DNA from: Verrucomicrobiales bacterium
Lineage (GTDB): Bacteria > Verrucomicrobiota > Verrucomicrobiia > Limisphaerales > J093
Direction of reading: 5' to 3'
Length of the DNA stretch: 8,078 nucleotides
Assembly (NCBI GenBank): GCA_024233215.1
Contig: JACKPW010000067.1
Coordinates: 1 to 8,078 of the forward strand
Below, in pieces: positions 4,846 to 8,078 of this stretch. Below the pieces are notes generated by a model. That model was not told where the DNA came from. It was given only the letters and a program-made list of their open reading frames with translations, and searched no databases. The number at the start of each line of letters is the position of its first letter. Within the stretch, counting starts at the first letter, position 1. The position numbers were made by a program, and so were the translations under genes.

Positions 4846-7812
4846 TCAATCCGCGGGTTTCAGTTCGCCCAGCCGCCAGCTCTCGTCGAACCAGGGCTCC
4901 AAGGGTCCATACAGGCGCAGCACGGTGAACCAACCCTTGCCGGGAACGGTCGGTACCCAGTTGGATTCCTTCCCGTCCGGCGGCTCGGGTCCGAACCAGA
5001 TGGTGGTGCTGCCATCGGGATTGCTCTGCACGTTCCCGCTCTGGCTGCTCACGCTGGGGAACGGGGTGCTCGGCGTCTGCAGCAGGGAGCGCGTCTGCGG
5101 GTCGTAGTTGACGAAGGACCAGAAGTCCTTGGCCGGGATGCCGGCCGGCAGCGTGAGCGAATAGGTCTTCGAGCCGTCGAGATAGTCCCCGTTGGCGTCC
5201 AGGGCGGTGACCGCGTACTGCGAGCCGACACCGACCATCTTGGCCACCATCGCGGGCGTCACCGCCGTGTAGCCATAGTGGAACATGGTCCGCGCGTCGA
5301 GATCGCGGGCGCCGCTCTCGCGCAGGAACTCGTGGCTGCCGCCAACGAAGGGGTTGAACCAGACCGAGTCCTCGTACACGAGCGCCCGCGGGTCGCGCGC
5401 CCGGAAGGAGATGGCGCGGGCGGTCGCGTTGCCGACGGCGGCGGCCTCCTCGAGGATCGCCCGCAGGCGCTCGTCGGGCGAGAAGTCCTTACCCTTCTCG
5501 ATGCCGATGGCCGCCAGCAGGCCCAGCAGCTCGGGGCTGAAGGCTGAGGCCGGCTCTCCGCCGATCACGGCGTGGACCTCATCGTAGAAGTGCACGTCAT
5601 TGGCGTGGATCGTGTTGTGGAAGCGTCCCGACGTATCGACGAACTTCATGTCCGCCGTGCCGGACGACCCACCCAGCGGATAGACCTTGATCAGCTTCTT
5701 GGCGGCCTCGATCGCGGGCCTGGGATCGCCGTCGACCAGGAAGCCCCGCCAGAACATCATGTTCCGGTAGGTCGGCGAACGGTAGGTGTAGTGTCCCTCG
5801 GGTTCGTCCCCCTCCCAGCCCGGCGGCAGGTAGAGGAACTTGCCGCCCTGGCCGCGATCCGGTCCGGCGTTGCCCATGTCGGCAACGTAGCGGAAGAAGC
5901 GGTCGTTGACCATTCCCAGCGTGTTCGGCGGGCTCTCGACGACGATCGGGCCGTCACGCAGATCGAGTACACCCCCGATGTAGACACTCTCGGTGTTGGG
6001 CGTCAGGTAGAGCGCCCGGGCATCCAGCAGCTTCTCGGTGATCGAGATGGCGCCGTTCCGATCGACACCCAAGGTTGCGATGCCGTCGAGCATCGCATCG
6101 AGCGAAGCGGCCGGACACGCGGACAGAAACGCCTCGACGCCGCGCAGGAAGTCGAGGTTGTCGTAGACGAGTTCAGCCGTCGTCTCCGTCGGGAAGCCGT
6201 CGAAGAACTCGAGGGTACCGATACGGGTCTCGACGCGGTCCGGCGTGGTAATGGCGGTCGGTATCTCGGTCGCCATGCGCGGGCGTGACGCCGTGGCCGC
6301 TACGGCCGGGATATCGTCGAGACGCTCGATCTCTCCTGGTTGCCATTCCTTGTCGAACCACGGCTCGAGCGGTCCATACAGCCGCAGGATCACGCTCCAG
6401 CCCTTGCCGGGGACCGTCTGGATCCAGTTGCTCTCCTTGCCTTCGGGGGCGCTCGGTCCGAAGTAGACGTCGGTCGAGCCATCGGCATTCTGCTCGACGC
6501 CGCGCTCGCTGTTGAGGCTGGGGAACGGTTGATCGGTCTGCAGCATGGACCGGGTCTGGTTGTCGTAGAGCACCAGAGACCAGAAGTCCTTCACTGGCAC
6601 ATCTGGAGGCATTCGGAGGCGGTAGGTGTGGCCACCATCCAGCGCGCGACCCATTGAGTCGACCATGGCGCCGGCGTACTGCGACCCGATACCCACCATC
6701 TTGGCGGCCATGGCCGGCGTGATGCCCGTGGCGTAGTAGAAGAACATGGAACGGCCGTCCAGCAGACGGACACCGTTGGCCAGGAACTCGTGGCTGCCGC
6801 CGATGAAGCCGGTCTTCCAGGCGCTGTTCTCGAAGTAGTATGACGCGGGGTCGCGCGTCCTGAAGACGATCGCGCGCGCCGTCGCGTTGCCCACGGCGGC
6901 CGCGTCGGTGAGGAGGTCGGTCATGCGGGCATCCGGCGCGAAAGGCTTACCCTTCTCGATGCCAATGGCCGCCAGAAGGCCGAGGAACTCCGGGTCGAGG
7001 GCGTCGACGGGTTCCTCCTGGATCACCGCGTGCACCTCCTCGAAGAAGGTCAGGTCGTTGGCGTGGATGGTGTTGAAGGAGCGGCCCGACAGGTTGATGA
7101 ACTCCGTGGCGGGAGGATCGTCGCGTTGCGCCAGCGGGTAGATCCGCGTGTTGGCCTTGAGATTCGCCACTGCCGGCTGCGGGTCGCCGTCTTCCAGGAA
7201 ACCGCGCCAGACGAGCCAGTTGCCGAAGGTACGCGAGGCGAAGGTATGGTAGCCATCGGGCACCTCGTCCTCGTAGCCCGGAGGGAGAATCAGGAACTTG
7301 CCGCCCTGGCCCCGGTCCGGTCCGGCGTTGCCCAGATCGGTCACGTGGCCGAAGAAGAAATCATCGAGGATCCCGAGGGTGTTGGGCGCGCTCTCGACCA
7401 CCATCGGCCCTTCCTTCAGGTCGAGCCAGGTCACCGCGTAGACGCTCTCGGTGTTGGCGGTCAGGAACAGCGTCCGCGCATCCATCAGGGTTTCGAAGAT
7501 CCCGATCGTGCCGTCGACGGCGCCGACTTCACGGAATCCCTCGCGCATGGCGTACAGCGAGGCGATCGGCAGGCTGTCCAGGAAGGCCCGCACGCCGCGC
7601 TGGAAGTCGAGGTTGTCGTAGACCGCGTCAACCGTCTCCGCGCTCGGATAGCCGTCGAAGAAATCGAGATTGCCCAGCCGGGTCTCGACGCGGTCGGGGG
7701 TCAGGATCGACGACGGGATCGGTTCGTATTCGATCGGCTCGGCCGCGCCGGCGTACCCGCCCGCCAGGGTGGCGGCCAGGAAGAGTGGCAGGATTGATGG
7801 GAATTCCTTCAT
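4846..7812 (-). CDS. Secreted tandem DUF1254/DUF1214 protein (two full units fused)
   Basis: This 988-aa protein has a signal peptide (hydrophobic core about residues 7-21, cleavage near A-G-A at 22-24) and two complete copies of a roughly 460-residue unit, at about 38-498 and 523-985. Each unit contains an N-terminal DUF1254 domain then a C-terminal DUF1214 domain. Shared landmarks include N-T-E-S-V-Y (120-125; 606-611), G-P-D-R-G-Q-G-G-K-F (164-173; 650-659), N-T-I-H-A-N-D (247-253; 733-739), G-G-S-H-E-F (338-343; 824-829), K-D-F-W-S (408-412; 895-899) and L-R-L-Y-G-P-L-E-P-W-F-D (476-487; 965-976). Single-unit proteins are the usual form, and their biochemical function is not established. 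A linker of about 24 residues (499-522) joins the copies. The ATG has a strong GAGGTGA ribosome site (7817-7823). The gene starts 31 bp after the stop of the small secreted-protein gene, suggesting co-transcription. The product should act in the periplasm or outside the cell. Confidence 0.93.
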   Translation of the reverse strand: MKEFPSILPLFLAATLAGGYAGAAEPIEYEPIPSSILTPDRVETRLGNLDFFDGYPSAETVDAVYDNLDFQRGVRAFLDSLPIASLYAMREGFREVGAVDGTIGIFETLMDARTLFLTANTESVYAVTWLDLKEGPMVVESAPNTLGILDDFFFGHVTDLGNAGPDRGQGGKFLILPPGYEDEVPDGYHTFASRTFGNWLVWRGFLEDGDPQPAVANLKANTRIYPLAQRDDPPATEFINLSGRSFNTIHANDLTFFEEVHAVIQEEPVDALDPEFLGLLAAIGIEKGKPFAPDARMTDLLTDAAAVGNATARAIVFRTRDPASYYFENSAWKTGFIGGSHEFLANGVRLLDGRSMFFYYATGITPAMAAKMVGIGSQYAGAMVDSMGRALDGGHTYRLRMPPDVPVKDFWSLVLYDNQTRSMLQTDQPFPSLNSERGVEQNADGSTDVYFGPSAPEGKESNWIQTVPGKGWSVILRLYGPLEPWFDKEWQPGEIERLDDIPAVAATASRPRMATEIPTAITTPDRVETRIGTLEFFDGFPTETTAELVYDNLDFLRGVEAFLSACPAASLDAMLDGIATLGVDRNGAISITEKLLDARALYLTPNTESVYIGGVLDLRDGPIVVESPPNTLGMVNDRFFRYVADMGNAGPDRGQGGKFLYLPPGWEGDEPEGHYTYRSPTYRNMMFWRGFLVDGDPRPAIEAAKKLIKVYPLGGSSGTADMKFVDTSGRFHNTIHANDVHFYDEVHAVIGGEPASAFSPELLGLLAAIGIEKGKDFSPDERLRAILEEAAAVGNATARAISFRARDPRALVYEDSVWFNPFVGGSHEFLRESGARDLDARTMFHYGYTAVTPAMVAKMVGVGSQYAVTALDANGDYLDGSKTYSLTLPAGIPAKDFWSFVNYDPQTRSLLQTPSTPFPSVSSQSGNVQSNPDGSTTIWFGPEPPDGKESNWVPTVPGKGWFTVLRLYGPLEPWFDESWRLGELKPAD
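4858..6246 (-). repeat. Second (C-terminal) DUF1254/DUF1214 unit of the tandem protein
   Basis: It encodes residues about 523-985, from the T-P-D-R-V-E-T-R opening to the final L-E-P-W-F-D helix region. An in-frame methionine (residue 513, bases 6274-6276) just before it matches the kind of N-terminus a stand-alone homologue without signal peptide could have, as expected if two adjacent genes fused. Confidence 0.85.
6319..7701 (-). repeat. First (N-terminal) DUF1254/DUF1214 unit of the tandem protein
   Basis: It encodes residues about 38-498. Over one gap-free stretch (residues 272-322 against 758-808) 37 of 51 residues are identical to the second unit. The copies are therefore clear homologues but well diverged, not a recent duplication or assembly artefact. 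Confidence 0.85.
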
Positions 7813-7843
7813 TTTGTCACCTCATCTTCGGGCTTTTCATTTC

Positions 7844-8047
7844 TCACTGACTGAGCACTTTGACAAGCGGCGTTCCGGTCGTGCCGGAAGGCGCTTCAAT
7901 CCTCGGGCATTTCGCCAACGTCAGGGCGATATCGACGGTTATCTGAGGAATCAGTCTCGGGGGCGGCGGGAACGCATCCTGGCCATGGACGCCGGTCGCG
8001 GCCAGCAAGGCCATCCCGCAGGCACAAGCTGTCAGCGCATGCGACAT
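7844..8047 (-). CDS. Small predicted secreted protein, unknown
   Basis: The frame from ATG 8045-8047 to the TGA at 7844-7846 encodes 67 aa. Residues 1-22 look like a Sec signal peptide (A/L/C/G-rich core ending in V-H-G, cleavage before Q-D-A), followed by a proline-rich stretch (27-30) and about 35 residues of no recognised family. One cysteine (C47) remains in the mature part. There is no stop between this ATG and the window edge, so the true start could lie upstream, but the signal peptide supports the ATG given. Only a weak AGG, about 13 nt upstream, resembles a ribosome site. It precedes the DUF1254 gene by 31 bp and may be the first visible gene of that operon. It could also be the tail or stub of a decayed gene. 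Confidence 0.5.
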   Translation of the reverse strand: MSHALTACACGMALLAATGVHGQDAFPPPPRLIPQITVDIALTLAKCPRIEAPSGTTGTPLVKVLSQ

Positions 8048-8078
8048 AATGGTGGTAAGACCTGTGACACTTCTTCGC

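Noticed and set aside
5572..6288. Plus-strand open frame of 238 codons, with similar ones at 4825-5547 and 7030-7797
   Set aside because: All lie antisense to the tandem DUF1254/DUF1214 gene and resemble one another only because the underlying units are homologous; no independent start signals.
1..8078. CRISPR array, tRNA, transposase, phage or defence system
   Set aside because: No spaced direct repeats, cloverleaf-like sequence or signature protein motifs were seen on either strand.

Overview
The window is an ordinary-looking stretch of a high-GC bacterial chromosome. The domain mix fits Verrucomicrobiota or a related PVC lineage: a large multidomain glycoside hydrolase of the kind common in Planctomycetes and Verrucomicrobia, a secreted SYLF protein, a DUF1254/DUF1214 protein, and GC-rich palindromic intergenic DNA. 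No rRNA, tRNA or marker gene confirms this, so the assignment is inference.

Layout. Bases 1-2319 (+) hold the 3' part of a clan GH-A-like glycoside hydrolase whose start lies outside the window. Everything else is on the minus strand. In transcription order it is: a small predicted secreted protein (8047-7844); a 988-aa secreted protein made of two complete DUF1254/DUF1214 units in tandem (7812-4846); a 40-codon ORF that is little more than a signal peptide (4818-4696), possibly a gene remnant; a predicted lipoprotein with a long helical domain and a C-terminal membrane segment (4535-3309, probable TTG start); a palindrome-rich intergenic stretch (about 3190-3350) that overlaps the lipoprotein's 3' end; and a secreted SYLF/Ysc84 protein (3021-2329). 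The last gene runs convergently into the hydrolase with only 9 bp between the stops.

Working together. All the minus-strand products except the sORF, which is probably only a remnant, appear to act in the envelope or periplasm, and the first two genes are close enough (31 bp) to be co-transcribed. Nothing ties the five into one pathway. I see no phage, transposase, CRISPR, toxin-antitoxin or defence module. The most distinctive features are the tandem duplication inside the 988-aa gene, the signal-peptide-only ORF after it, the unusual topology of the lipoprotein, and the nested palindromes at its 3' end.
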